From Flavobacterium sp. KACC 22763 (GTDB taxonomy: Bacteria > Bacteroidota > Bacteroidia > Flavobacteriales > Flavobacteriaceae): a stretch of 64,000 bases of DNA. The position numbers and the translations under genes are program-made. Positions 16,661 through 25,339 of the stretch are shown here, piece by piece. The notes below the pieces were generated by a model. The model saw only the letters and a program-made list of their open reading frames with translations. It did not search any database and had not been told where the DNA came from. How positions within the stretch are numbered: position 1 is the stretch's first letter; the number at the start of each line of letters is the position of its first letter. The stretch spans positions 3,472,001 through 3,536,000 of the forward strand of contig NZ_CP117879.1 of the NCBI RefSeq assembly GCF_028736155.1, given 5' to 3'.

Positions 16661-16692
16661 AAAGGCACAAAGAATAAAATCTTTGTGCCTTT
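16661..16692 (-). terminator. Terminator of the O-acylation operon
   Basis: AAAGGCACAAAGA and TCTTTGTGCCTTT are perfectly complementary over 13 bp around a 6-base loop, 21 bases past the MBOAT stop on the minus strand. The same AAAGGCAC word occurs at 16492 in the adjoining repeat. Confidence 0.85.
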
Positions 16693-16712
16693 GTTGCTAT
16701 GAACCTCCAGAA

Positions 16713-18395
16713 TTAAAACTGGAAGTATATAAATGGCTGCGAACCGGCAACTGCTGTTGCATAAACAATCCAGTAAACAAATCCCAAGATTATTGCTTTT
16801 ACTAATAATGGAGTTTTGTCGAAAACCGATTTCATTCCGTTAGTGAAAGTTTCTGGCAAGAAATGCCAAACATAACCGAACAGCATTAATCCGAATACAT
16901 TTTTATATCCAAGAACAATTGTTTTCCAAAGTTCTGGTTCGAATGTTAATTGTCCGATATTATTAATTACTTGTAATGCCGTTTCAAAATCTCTTGCGCG
17001 GAAAAATATCCAACAGAAAACCACAAAATGAAAAGTAATTAAGATTGAGAAAAATCTCCACAAGAAATTTGGGCTTTTACCTTTCTTCGACGGAAAGAAT
17101 TCCATGAATATTTTATGAACTGCCAAAGCTAATCCGTGTAATGCTCCCCAAACAATAAACTGTGCTCCTGCTCCATGCCACAAACCTCCTAAAAGCATTG
17201 TAGTAAACAAATTGAAATTGGTTACTAAAGTCTGTTTGATTTTGCTTGAAAGTAAAAACGACAAAGCAAAAATTAAAATACTGATTCCTGCAATAATAAG
17301 CGGAATTATACTTTCATTATAACAAGACATTCCCCAAAGCAACAATCCGAAAAAAAATAAACTTGGGAATAAATATCCTGCGAAAGATCCATTACGGTTT
17401 CCTCCAATAGAAATGTATAAAAAGTCTTTTAACCAAGTCGAAAGCGAAATATGCCATCTTCTCCAGAAATCGGTAATCGAAGTTGACTTATACGGAGTTC
17501 TAAAGTTGACTGGCAATTTAAATCCGAGTAATAACGCTATACCAATTGCCATATCTGAGTATCCAGAGAAATCACAGTAAATCTGAATCGCATATCCGTA
17601 CGAAGCCATTAAATTTTCGAACGAAGTGTAGCTCATCGGTGTATCAAAAACACGATCGACAAAGTTTACTGAGATATAATTTGAGATTACGGTCTTCTTG
17701 ATTAAACCTCCAATAATCAAAAATAAAGCATTGTTTACGTCTTGTTTTGTTAAGTTTAATTTTTGATAAATCTGAGGAAGGAAATCTTTTGCGCGAACAA
17801 TTGGTCCTGCAACTAATTGAGGAAAGAATGATACGAAGAATAAATACTCAATGTAATTTTTTGTCGGTTTAATTTCTTCTCTATAAATCTCAATAATATA
17901 ACTCATCGACTGGAATGTATAGAACGAAATTCCAACAGGAAGGAAAACATTATGAAGTGCAAAATTACCATGAAACATATCATTGTAAGTCACAATCAAG
18001 AAATTCATGTATTTGAAATAGCCTAAAAGTGCCAAATTCAAAATGACACTAATTACCAAGTAAAATTTCTTAACTCCGTCTCTGCTTTCTCGGTAAATAA
18101 TCTGGCTCAAACCATAATCTACAACTGACGAAAGCAATAAGAGCAGAAAATAAATACCGCTCGATTTATAGTAAAAGAATAATGAGAAGAGAATAACATA
18201 CGTTAATCTCAAATAAAATGTTTTGCGTAAAAAACCATACACAAAATAGAAAACCAGAAATAAACCTAAGAATAAACCGGTATTGAATAAAAGTTTTTCG
18301 TCTTCATTATAAACAAACCAACTTTTAACTTGTTCTATTGTAATTGCACCAAAATTTTGAATGAACCAATTATTAATGCTATCTATTGTTGTCAA
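16713..18395 (-). CDS. MBOAT-family membrane-bound O-acyltransferase (AlgI-like)
   Basis: This 560-residue multi-pass protein has the MBOAT signatures WRRWHISLSTWLKDFLYI and GGLWHGAGAQFIVWGALHG, whose histidines are the family's conserved and putative catalytic residues. VGISFYTFQSMSYIIE and FFPQLVAGPI also match AlgI/PatA/DltB-type proteins. Such proteins pass acyl groups, usually acetyl, across the inner membrane to a periplasmic acceptor. The gene is last in a tight three-gene operon, 1 base after a LysM-SGNH gene, which points to O-acetylation of peptidoglycan or a surface polysaccharide. Acceptor identity is inference. Confidence 0.92.
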   Translation of the reverse strand: MTTIDSINNWFIQNFGAITIEQVKSWFVYNEDEKLLFNTGLFLGLFLVFYFVYGFLRKTFYLRLTYVILFSLFFYYKSSGIYFLLLLLSSVVDYGLSQIIYRESRDGVKKFYLVISVILNLALLGYFKYMNFLIVTYNDMFHGNFALHNVFLPVGISFYTFQSMSYIIEIYREEIKPTKNYIEYLFFVSFFPQLVAGPIVRAKDFLPQIYQKLNLTKQDVNNALFLIIGGLIKKTVISNYISVNFVDRVFDTPMSYTSFENLMASYGYAIQIYCDFSGYSDMAIGIALLLGFKLPVNFRTPYKSTSITDFWRRWHISLSTWLKDFLYISIGGNRNGSFAGYLFPSLFFFGLLLWGMSCYNESIIPLIIAGISILIFALSFLLSSKIKQTLVTNFNLFTTMLLGGLWHGAGAQFIVWGALHGLALAVHKIFMEFFPSKKGKSPNFLWRFFSILITFHFVVFCWIFFRARDFETALQVINNIGQLTFEPELWKTIVLGYKNVFGLMLFGYVWHFLPETFTNGMKSVFDKTPLLVKAIILGFVYWIVYATAVAGSQPFIYFQF

Positions 18396-18396
18396 C

Positions 18397-19818
18397 TTAC
18401 TTCTTTAATTTAAAATTATCGTATGATCTTAAAAACGCCTGAGCAAACAGATTTCCTTGTTTCTCGTATCCTTTTTTTGAATAATGAACCCAGTCTGGCC
18501 CAATTAATCCCTGTACTTTTAATTGCCTGATTCCGCTCATGCCTCCAAACTCATCGTACAAATCCCAAACAGCAAAACCGTCTTTTTGGGCTATATCTAT
18601 AATTTGCCTTGTATAATTATCAATATAGGTATTTGGCTTTCGTCTTAACAATGATGGCGGAGGTGTCATTACAATTATAGGAGCATCTATTTTTTGTGCT
18701 CTTATATTATTGATAAACTCTCGCAATTCTTTAATATAATTTTCTGGATCTAGGTGTTCATAGCTTTCATTTGTTCCCAGCGAAAAAACCAGCAGGTCAG
18801 GATGCAATGATTTCAATTGATCAAAAAACAATGGATATTTATTGTAATCTGAATATTTAGCTCCATTTACTCCAATACTGCTATAAATAACCCCTGGAGC
18901 ATCTTTTTCTAACACAATTCCGTTCAATTCGTAATCCTTTGCTTCTTTATTTGGAATCAAGAAAATTCGGCTTAAAGCATTTTCTGAATTATAATAATGT
19001 GAAAAAGAATCTGATTCGATTGCCAGCGGAACAAACTCTGACATTGAAATGGTTTTTGCTCTTGTTTCGTTTGTTGAAATTTTTAAAGTTCTCCCGGCAC
19101 GGATATTATTCGACTTTAAATGATTTTCTCTTTTAATCTCGGCAACCGAAACATTGTATTTATCTGCAATACTTCCAAGCACCTCACCTTTCTTAATTTT
19201 ATGCGTAATGACTCTTCGCTCTGTTGTCTGAATAGAATTGATTTTAGAAGAAGTAGCCAAATCAAACATATTCTGATTTTGAGGCGTAATAATTTTTATT
19301 GTATTGAATTTGTACGCAGGATCTTTTACGTTCATTTCTAAAACAAATCCGCCTGAATCTCTCCAAAGCCCAATTCCGCTTATCCCGATTGGACATTGCT
19401 TTACGGGATATATATTTCTATAACTCTCCCAAGTTCTGTTCGATCTAAAACGCTCGTTGTAAGATCCGTTTGTTCTGGCTAATTGATAAGGAAAAACCAA
19501 ACCGCGTCCTGCATTACCAAATTGCTGCTGCAGTTTTTTTCTAATTTCATTCGTCATCAAATCGCTTTGAATATGCGAATCACCAATATGTACAATATTG
19601 ATTTTTTGGTTTTTCTCACCTTCATTTTTTTCAAGCTTGTGAAAAAGATCGCTTATTGCTTTTGCATTATAAATTTGACCATCTATAGGCTCATCAATTG
19701 CTGCGGTATCCACTTTTTGAATCATGCTTTTTGGTATTGGCTGTACGTCTGTTTTTGGAGTTTTTTCATTTGTTGTAAAAAAAAGACAACAAAAGAAAAC
19801 CATAAGTTTATTTATCAT
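18397..19818 (-). CDS. SGNH/GDSL hydrolase with embedded LysM domain
   Basis: This 473-residue protein has an N-terminal hydrophobic export segment (MINKLMVFFCCLFF). Block I is VHIGDSHIQSD, with nucleophile Ser81. A LysM domain occupies about residues 204-249 (HKIKKGEVLGSIADKYNVSV, then IRAGRTLKIS). The hydrolase then continues with LGTNES (block III) and PDWVHYSKKG, carrying the catalytic Asp and His. The LysM thus sits inside the SGNH chain, not at an end, and would anchor it to peptidoglycan. The gene overlaps the upstream SGNH gene by 4 bases and precedes the MBOAT gene by 1 base, so it is the likely acyl transferase or esterase partner. Confidence 0.9.
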   Translation of the reverse strand: MINKLMVFFCCLFFTTNEKTPKTDVQPIPKSMIQKVDTAAIDEPIDGQIYNAKAISDLFHKLEKNEGEKNQKINIVHIGDSHIQSDLMTNEIRKKLQQQFGNAGRGLVFPYQLARTNGSYNERFRSNRTWESYRNIYPVKQCPIGISGIGLWRDSGGFVLEMNVKDPAYKFNTIKIITPQNQNMFDLATSSKINSIQTTERRVITHKIKKGEVLGSIADKYNVSVAEIKRENHLKSNNIRAGRTLKISTNETRAKTISMSEFVPLAIESDSFSHYYNSENALSRIFLIPNKEAKDYELNGIVLEKDAPGVIYSSIGVNGAKYSDYNKYPLFFDQLKSLHPDLLVFSLGTNESYEHLDPENYIKELREFINNIRAQKIDAPIIVMTPPPSLLRRKPNTYIDNYTRQIIDIAQKDGFAVWDLYDEFGGMSGIRQLKVQGLIGPDWVHYSKKGYEKQGNLFAQAFLRSYDNFKLKK

Positions 19819-21293
19819 ACACTATCTTTTGTTACTGAAACGGAATCGGGTCTGGCTCTTTTTACTGGTTTTGGCTTAGTCCCTTCAGCATCTCTTTTTT
19901 GTCTGAGTACTTTATATTCTTCGTATCCTTTATTTAATTGTCCATACAGCAAATTACCAATGGCTTTTGCGCCACGCTGGTTAAAATGCGTATAATCTTT
20001 ATTTGCTTTGGCTGGAGTTTCATCAACCCATTTTATCATAGAACCGTCTCCTCCCATCAAAGTATATAGATTTACAAAACCTGCTTGTGTTTCCAATGCA
20101 TAATGTTTTTGTGCTTTCATCAAAGGAACTACGGCCGAATCGGTTTTCATTTCCAAATCATATTTTGTTGACTTATCAGCAGTTGAAACAATTAAGATAG
20201 AAACTCCAGGGAAAGATTCTTTTATTTTATTAACGGTTTTCGTCATTCCTTTTTCATACCAAGAATAATTTTTTGTTCCATAATTTAAAACGTTGGTTCC
20301 GTAGTGCAGAATAATCAAATCGTATCTTAAGCTATTATTAAAAGCTCTCATTACATCGGCATTGAACATCGAAATTGGAAGTCCTGAATTTCCTCTTTGC
20401 GAGAAGTTATCGACATGAACTCCGCTTCCATTATCAAAATTAAATCCGTAAATCGGAATAGAATCTGCTTGTACAAAATTTGCTTTAAAAGCTTTTAAAC
20501 TTCCTGATGAAACTTTCAATGTATTTACTAAACTATTCGGAGAAAGACTTTTCTTAAGTGTATCTTTTCCTATAATGAAATTCACTTTTCCCACTTTAGA
20601 CGAACGTCCGTAAAATAATGTTGCATTATCTAAAGAAGTTGAATATTTGTTCAATCCAGCTTCATACTGAACCCAAGTTGAATTGGATTTATCATTTGCA
20701 AAAAACACATGCCCGTTAACGCCAAAAGGACTTGTTGGTCTTTTTACGTTTAAATAAGACTGCGTTTTCCAGTTTTTAGAATAAGTTGATTTTACAGATC
20801 CTCTAGAGGCTGCGGATTCTGAAGTAATAGGAACAAAACCGACACCGTTTCCTCCAAAACGTTCTTGATAATTGGTACGAACATCTTGCACGATTAAATC
20901 TCCATCGGTCATAGAATCTCCGTAATAAGCGATTCTTACTTTATTCTGCGGATTTTTCTCTAACTGATACAATTTCTCATAGAAAGAAATCAGATATTGA
21001 TATCCTTTATAGTTTTCGAATGTTTCAGCAGGAAATTCAATTCCTTCTGTTTCATCAAAAACAATTTTCTGCCCATTTAATGCTTGCTCACTTTTTGCAA
21101 TACTGTCTTTGTCTAGCGATAATGAATCGTCGGCAACAGATTCTAAAAGCATACTATCTATCAATATATTTTTAGAATCTAACTTAGTCTCAGAAAATAT
21201 TTTATCTGGAAGGATTTGTTTAAACCCAATAAAAGCAACCAGCGCTAACGCAACGATCGCAAAAGACTGAAAAAAATAAGACTTTGTATTCAC
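19815..21293 (-). CDS. SGNH/GDSL hydrolase-family protein, first gene of the operon
   Basis: This 492-residue protein has one N-terminal transmembrane or signal helix (FFQSFAIVALALVAFIGF). SGNH motifs are AYYGDSMTDGD with Ser127, YGTNVLNYGT (block III) and DYTHFNQRGAKAIGN with the C-terminal Asp and His. A low-complexity basic tail (KPKPVKRARPDS) ends it. Two SGNH proteins with one MBOAT resemble alginate AlgJ/AlgX-AlgI and peptidoglycan PatB-PatA systems. Its last 4 bases overlap the start of the LysM-SGNH gene. A minus-strand TATCTTTG box at 21381-21388 is a possible promoter. Confidence 0.87.
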   Translation of the reverse strand: MNTKSYFFQSFAIVALALVAFIGFKQILPDKIFSETKLDSKNILIDSMLLESVADDSLSLDKDSIAKSEQALNGQKIVFDETEGIEFPAETFENYKGYQYLISFYEKLYQLEKNPQNKVRIAYYGDSMTDGDLIVQDVRTNYQERFGGNGVGFVPITSESAASRGSVKSTYSKNWKTQSYLNVKRPTSPFGVNGHVFFANDKSNSTWVQYEAGLNKYSTSLDNATLFYGRSSKVGKVNFIIGKDTLKKSLSPNSLVNTLKVSSGSLKAFKANFVQADSIPIYGFNFDNGSGVHVDNFSQRGNSGLPISMFNADVMRAFNNSLRYDLIILHYGTNVLNYGTKNYSWYEKGMTKTVNKIKESFPGVSILIVSTADKSTKYDLEMKTDSAVVPLMKAQKHYALETQAGFVNLYTLMGGDGSMIKWVDETPAKANKDYTHFNQRGAKAIGNLLYGQLNKGYEEYKVLRQKRDAEGTKPKPVKRARPDSVSVTKDSV

Positions 21294-21380
21294 TTAAATA
21301 ATTATAATAAAATATGAGGAACTGCATTCAAAAATTAAACCAATTAAATTATGGTTAACTCACTGCAGAAAAAATTTGTG

Positions 21381-21388
21381 CAAAGATA
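21381..21388 (-). promoter_or_regulatory. Candidate -7 box for the O-acylation operon
   Basis: On the minus strand this reads TATCTTTG, fitting TAnnTTTG, about 88 bases before the first ATG. No clear TTG at the usual spacing was seen. Confidence 0.4.
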
Positions 21389-21432
21389 GAATAACATTTT
21401 GTTTCTATTTCATTTTAACAAGAAAGTAGAAC

Positions 21433-21464
21433 AAAAAAAAGAGGCTAGAAAAATTCTAACCTCT
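21433..21464 (-). terminator. Terminator of the haem-uptake operon
   Basis: AGAGGcTAGAA and TTCTAaCCTCT pair with a small loop, with an A run on the plus-strand left. It lies 107 bases beyond the HmuY-like stop codon. Confidence 0.75.
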
Positions 21465-21571
21465 TGCCAAAAAAAAATAAAAAAAACAAAGCTAATGATT
21501 CACTAGATTTTTGATGTTTTTATTTAAAAGTACCTGTATAAAATAAACTATCCAAGCTTATTACCCTTTAA

Positions 21572-22162
21572 TTAGAATGTTGTAGTACTGTTTGCTTGAT
21601 ACGCGAAATTAAAGGTATAATATCCAGATACAGAAGTTTCCGATGGTGTTGTTGGAGCATCTTTATAATAGCTTAATATTTCAAATTTTGCATATTTACC
21701 GTCATTAGTTTTTACAACAAAAACTTTACCAGCGATTGGAGAAATAACATGAGTTGTTGCATTATAGCTGTACCAACCGTTTCCGCTTCCCGTAGGAATT
21801 GCATATGCTGTAGCGCCATCTTGAACAAAAGTAGAGGCTGAAGGAAACAATGTTACTCCTGAAAATGTACCTGATACGATACTTACGGCACCAGATCCGG
21901 TTCTACTTGGCTCTGCATCAGCTTTTTTAGCTCCTCCATTAACCAGAATAGTAGTTTTACTAAAAGCAATATCCCATTTATCACCAGTAACCACTTTGTT
22001 TTCTGAGAAGCTGAACTTTGTAAATTCCGCTGAAGTTGCGTCTAAATTAGAAACTTTTGTAGTTACTACTGGTGCAACTTCATTTTTATCGTCATCGCTA
22101 CTGCAAGATGCTGTAAAAATAAATAATGCTAAAAGCGAAAGTTTTAAGAATTTTGTTTTCAT
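21572..22162 (-). CDS. HmuY-family haem-binding lipoprotein
   Basis: The 196-residue product has a lipoprotein signal (LLALFIFTASCSSDDD; the cysteine would be acylated). The mature part follows the HmuY pattern: KWDIAFSKTTILVNGG, GNGWYSYNATTHVISP, KVFVVKTNDGKYAKFEILSY and a terminal YYTFNFAYQAN. HmuY proteins are outer-membrane haemophores that pass haem to a TonB-dependent receptor; the receptor gene lies 27 bases upstream in the same operon. Haem-ligating histidines of Porphyromonas HmuY cannot be placed with certainty, so ligand binding is inferred. Confidence 0.85.
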   Translation of the reverse strand: MKTKFLKLSLLALFIFTASCSSDDDKNEVAPVVTTKVSNLDATSAEFTKFSFSENKVVTGDKWDIAFSKTTILVNGGAKKADAEPSRTGSGAVSIVSGTFSGVTLFPSASTFVQDGATAYAIPTGSGNGWYSYNATTHVISPIAGKVFVVKTNDGKYAKFEILSYYKDAPTTPSETSVSGYYTFNFAYQANSTTTF

Positions 22163-22189
22163 TTTGTAAAAGGTTTAAATAAATATTGA

Positions 22190-24256
22190 TTAAAAATTAT
22201 ATTGAATTCGTGCAAAAAACTGTCTGCCTGCCAAGTTGCTAATTTGGCTAGGATCTGTAAAATCAAATAAATTATTGGCTCCTGCCTGAAGCATGAATTT
22301 ATCTCCGATATATTTTGAAATTGACAGGTTTGTTAAGAAATAACCATCGATAAATGTGTCATATTTGTCAAGTATCTGATTACCGTTTGTATCAAACATT
22401 CCGTATTTACTTCTGTAAAAAACACGCAAGTTGATGTCGGTTTTTATTTTAGGGATAGTGTAGGCGAATTTAACATTGGCCGTATGTTTTGACCTGTTAA
22501 ACAATCCGAAATAATCAGATTTTTTAATTTGAACGGTTTGTAAATCTGAGTTGCGGATGTATTGGTAATCTTCGAAATTATCCAAAACAGATTTGTCTTT
22601 TGCCGTTAAAAACTGATAACCAAATGATACTGATAATTGTTTTGTAAAATCATAAGTTGAATTAAACTCTAAACCGTACGTAAAGATTTTACTAATATTA
22701 AAATAACTGAAGACATTCTGACCATTCGTTTTTTGAGCAACAACTCGAGTATCAATTAAATTTTCTATTGAATTATAGAACGCATTCACGTCTAGTCTTA
22801 ATTTATTTTTCTTGTAAAAAGTTCCAAGATTCACGTTTATTGAGCTTTCTGGCTTCAGAGGTTCACCAAAATTTACTCCATCTACTCTAGACAAAAGTTG
22901 CCCCTGTTCTTCAAGTTGATTTAAACGGTCTTCTGCAACATTATATCCCAAAACCGTATATCCAACCGATGGATTTGTAAAATCAAAATACAATTGACGA
23001 AAATCTGGAGCCTTGTAACCATATCCTACAGAAGATTTTAAAGAAAAATTCTCATTAACCTTATAATTGACAGCTAATTTTGGGCTAAACTGCGAAGCAT
23101 ATTCACTATGATTATCATATCTAAACCCAGCAAGAATATTCCATTTTTCCGTTGGGTTGTAATCGTATTGCAGGTAAACATATTGCGAATTAAAGTTTAC
23201 TTGTTTTTCAAAATAAGTTCTGTCTAAAGTCTCATAATTTAATCCAACTCCACCTGTTAGTTTATCATTTTTTAATGAAATCGTTGTTCTAATTTCTGGA
23301 CGAATTAACCATTGATTGTAATAAGCACTTTCATAAGGAACATTATTCTTATCATTTAAAAAGGAATCATTTTGGTAATTCGTCGTGTAGAACTCATATT
23401 CAGAATACACTTTTGAGCTCCATTTATGCTCAAATTTAATTTGCGAATTCCATTCTTTTTCTTTTGCATCGCCTTTATAGTTTTCAGAATCGATAATTGC
23501 CACATTATCCATTTTCATATCGTAAAAACGGTTGTTTACAATTAGCTTTAAGTTCTCTGAAAAATCGTAATATATCTTAGGTTGGATTGTAAAATTATAA
23601 AATGGCTCTACATTTTTTAGAGGTGTACTTTTATCTAAATCATAACCATCTGTAGAATAAAAATTGGCAAAAAGATTAGCTGAAAATTTCTTCTTTTTCC
23701 ACAGCAAATTCGTGTTAGCATCATTGGTATTAAAAGTTGCGTACCTATAAGAAAGACTTCCCGTAAATGTATCTTTTTTAGGTCTTTTTGTAATTACATT
23801 TATTACTCCTCCCATTGCTTCAGAACCGTACAATGCTGAAGAAGCTCCTTTAACGATTTCAATTCTCTCTATATTTCCCACGGAAACCCTTGATAAATCC
23901 AAAACACCAGCACTTCTACCTACTAATGGCACTCCATCAATTAAAATCATAGTATAAGCCGCATCCAATCCTTGCATTTGAATTCCTTCAAAACCACTTT
24001 CGTCAGGAATTAAAATAATACCAGTTTGCTCGCTTAAAATTTCATTTAATCTTGTAAGACCAGACTTCATAATTGCTTCAGATGTAATAATTGTCATTGG
24101 CAAAGGCAATGACGAAAGCACTCTTTCTGTTCTAGTTGCAGTAGTAACTTTAACTTCCGATAATTCATTTGTTTCCACACTATCTTTTTTAACATTCTGA
24201 GATACAGAAATTTGACAAAAAAACACAACAGTAAAAAGAGTAATTCTAAAATTCAT
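22190..24256 (-). CDS. TonB-dependent receptor (HmuR-like haem receptor)
   Basis: The 688-residue product has a signal peptide (MNFRITLFTVVFFCQISVSQ), a TonB-box-like segment (NELSEVKVTTATRTERV), a plug domain with GIQMQGLDAAYTMILIDGVP and GSSALYGSEAMGGVINVITK, and a C-terminal beta-barrel ending in an aromatic residue (FFARIQYNF). It imports a ligand across the outer membrane using ExbBD-TonB energy. Co-transcription with an HmuY-like lipoprotein makes haem the likely ligand. A perfect TATATTTG -7 box lies upstream in a short divergent intergenic region. Confidence 0.92.
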   Translation of the reverse strand: MNFRITLFTVVFFCQISVSQNVKKDSVETNELSEVKVTTATRTERVLSSLPLPMTIITSEAIMKSGLTRLNEILSEQTGIILIPDESGFEGIQMQGLDAAYTMILIDGVPLVGRSAGVLDLSRVSVGNIERIEIVKGASSALYGSEAMGGVINVITKRPKKDTFTGSLSYRYATFNTNDANTNLLWKKKKFSANLFANFYSTDGYDLDKSTPLKNVEPFYNFTIQPKIYYDFSENLKLIVNNRFYDMKMDNVAIIDSENYKGDAKEKEWNSQIKFEHKWSSKVYSEYEFYTTNYQNDSFLNDKNNVPYESAYYNQWLIRPEIRTTISLKNDKLTGGVGLNYETLDRTYFEKQVNFNSQYVYLQYDYNPTEKWNILAGFRYDNHSEYASQFSPKLAVNYKVNENFSLKSSVGYGYKAPDFRQLYFDFTNPSVGYTVLGYNVAEDRLNQLEEQGQLLSRVDGVNFGEPLKPESSINVNLGTFYKKNKLRLDVNAFYNSIENLIDTRVVAQKTNGQNVFSYFNISKIFTYGLEFNSTYDFTKQLSVSFGYQFLTAKDKSVLDNFEDYQYIRNSDLQTVQIKKSDYFGLFNRSKHTANVKFAYTIPKIKTDINLRVFYRSKYGMFDTNGNQILDKYDTFIDGYFLTNLSISKYIGDKFMLQAGANNLFDFTDPSQISNLAGRQFFARIQYNF

Positions 24257-24284
24257 TATTTTTATTCAGTCTTAATAATCGATG

Positions 24285-24292
24285 CAAATATA
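24285..24292 (-). promoter_or_regulatory. -7 box for the haem-receptor operon
   Basis: On the minus strand this is TATATTTG, identical to the plus-strand box at 24325-24332 that faces the divergent gene. The ATG is 29 bases downstream. No clear TTG -33 element accompanies it, which could mean the promoter needs an activator. Confidence 0.55.
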
Positions 24293-24324
24293 TAACTATT
24301 TTTAATTGTTCTAAATAAAATTTA

Positions 24325-24332
24325 TATATTTG
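24325..24332 (+). promoter_or_regulatory. -7 box for the DUF6607-like gene
   Basis: TATATTTG matches TAnnTTTG; a TTG at 24306-24308 lies 16 bases upstream, one base short of the usual range. The ATG is at 24362. Confidence 0.6.
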
Positions 24333-24361
24333 CGAAAATTTTAAAAACAAAACAATAAGTT

Positions 24362-25264
24362 ATGATTTCAAAAAGCCTATTTATGTCAGCCGCTATGGCT
24401 TTAACATGCAGTCTTGGTTTTAGTCAGGACAAAAAACAACAAGACATCAAGTCAATTAAATCTATGTGTGGTTGTTATGAAGTGAAGTTTAATTTCACAG
24501 AAACTTTCTCATACCCTAAAGATTCTCTTACTTATAAACCTTCTGAAACGAAACACGAATCTGCTTTAGAATGGGTTGAGCTACTAGAAGATACCCCAAA
24601 CAAAATCGTAATGCAGCATTTACTTATTGTAAGTCCTGATATGATTATCAAACACTGGAGACAAGATTGGCTTTACGAAAACACAGACTTATATACTTTT
24701 GACAAAGGCAATTCTTGGAAATACAAAAAATTAGATAAAAAAGCGGTTAAAGGACAGTGGACTCAAAAAGTATATCAAGTAGATGATAGTCCAAGATATG
24801 AAGGATCTTCAACTTGGGTACATGTTGATGGACAAGACTATTGGGCAAATGTTGCCGATGCACCGCTTCCAAGAAGAGAACAGACAAAACGTAACGATTA
24901 CAATGTTTTGAAAAGAAGAAACATTCACGAAATCACTTCTACAGGATGGAATCATGAGCAAGACAATGATAAATTGGTTCGTGACGATGCTGGAAAAGAT
25001 GTTTTATTAGCGCAAGAAAAAGGCTTTGATGTTTACACAAAAGTCCCAGATTCAAAATGTATTGCAGGACAAAAATGGTGGAAAGAAAATAACGCACTTT
25101 GGAAAAACGTTCGCGACAAATGGCAAACGCTTTTTGACAGACACCAAGACTTAAACTTAGAGGCTAAAGTTGACAGAAAAGCACTTTACTCTCTTTTATT
25201 TGATTTGAAACCAGATGCTTCAAAAGCAGAAACAGATAAAATCATTGACAAATTTGTTAAGTAA
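24362..25264 (+). CDS. Secreted DUF6607-like protein
   Basis: The 300-residue product has a signal peptide (SLFMSAAMALTCSLGFSQ) and a mature domain beginning KSMCGCYEVKFNFTETFSYP. It is rich in aromatic residues (KHWRQDWLYEN, YEGSSTWVHVDGQDYWAN). I recall this as the DUF6607 family, common in Bacteroidota and often near haem or TonB-receptor genes. No catalytic motif stands out. It is transcribed divergently from the HmuY/TonB-receptor operon across about 105 bases, and paired identical -7 boxes suggest coordinated control. A periplasmic role in haem or iron handling is plausible but unproven. Confidence 0.78.
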   Translation: MISKSLFMSAAMALTCSLGFSQDKKQQDIKSIKSMCGCYEVKFNFTETFSYPKDSLTYKPSETKHESALEWVELLEDTPNKIVMQHLLIVSPDMIIKHWRQDWLYENTDLYTFDKGNSWKYKKLDKKAVKGQWTQKVYQVDDSPRYEGSSTWVHVDGQDYWANVADAPLPRREQTKRNDYNVLKRRNIHEITSTGWNHEQDNDKLVRDDAGKDVLLAQEKGFDVYTKVPDSKCIAGQKWWKENNALWKNVRDKWQTLFDRHQDLNLEAKVDRKALYSLLFDLKPDASKAETDKIIDKFVK

Positions 25265-25286
25265 GTTAGAATTAGTTGTTAAAACG

Positions 25287-25320
25287 AAAAAGCCGGAAGT
25301 CTCAAAACTTCCGGCTTTTT
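25287..25320. terminator. Bidirectional terminator
   Basis: AAAAAGCCGGAAGT and ACTTCCGGCTTTTT are perfectly complementary over 14 bp with a 6-base loop. It separates the convergent DUF6607-like gene and the secreted 235-residue gene. Confidence 0.93.
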
Positions 25321-25339
25321 TTTATTTTTTTTCATACAA

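Noticed and set aside
24257..24361. Fur or iron-box palindrome in the haem-locus promoter region
   Set aside because: Only a single half-like TTCTAAAT word is visible; no two-fold symmetric site with acceptable arms was found.
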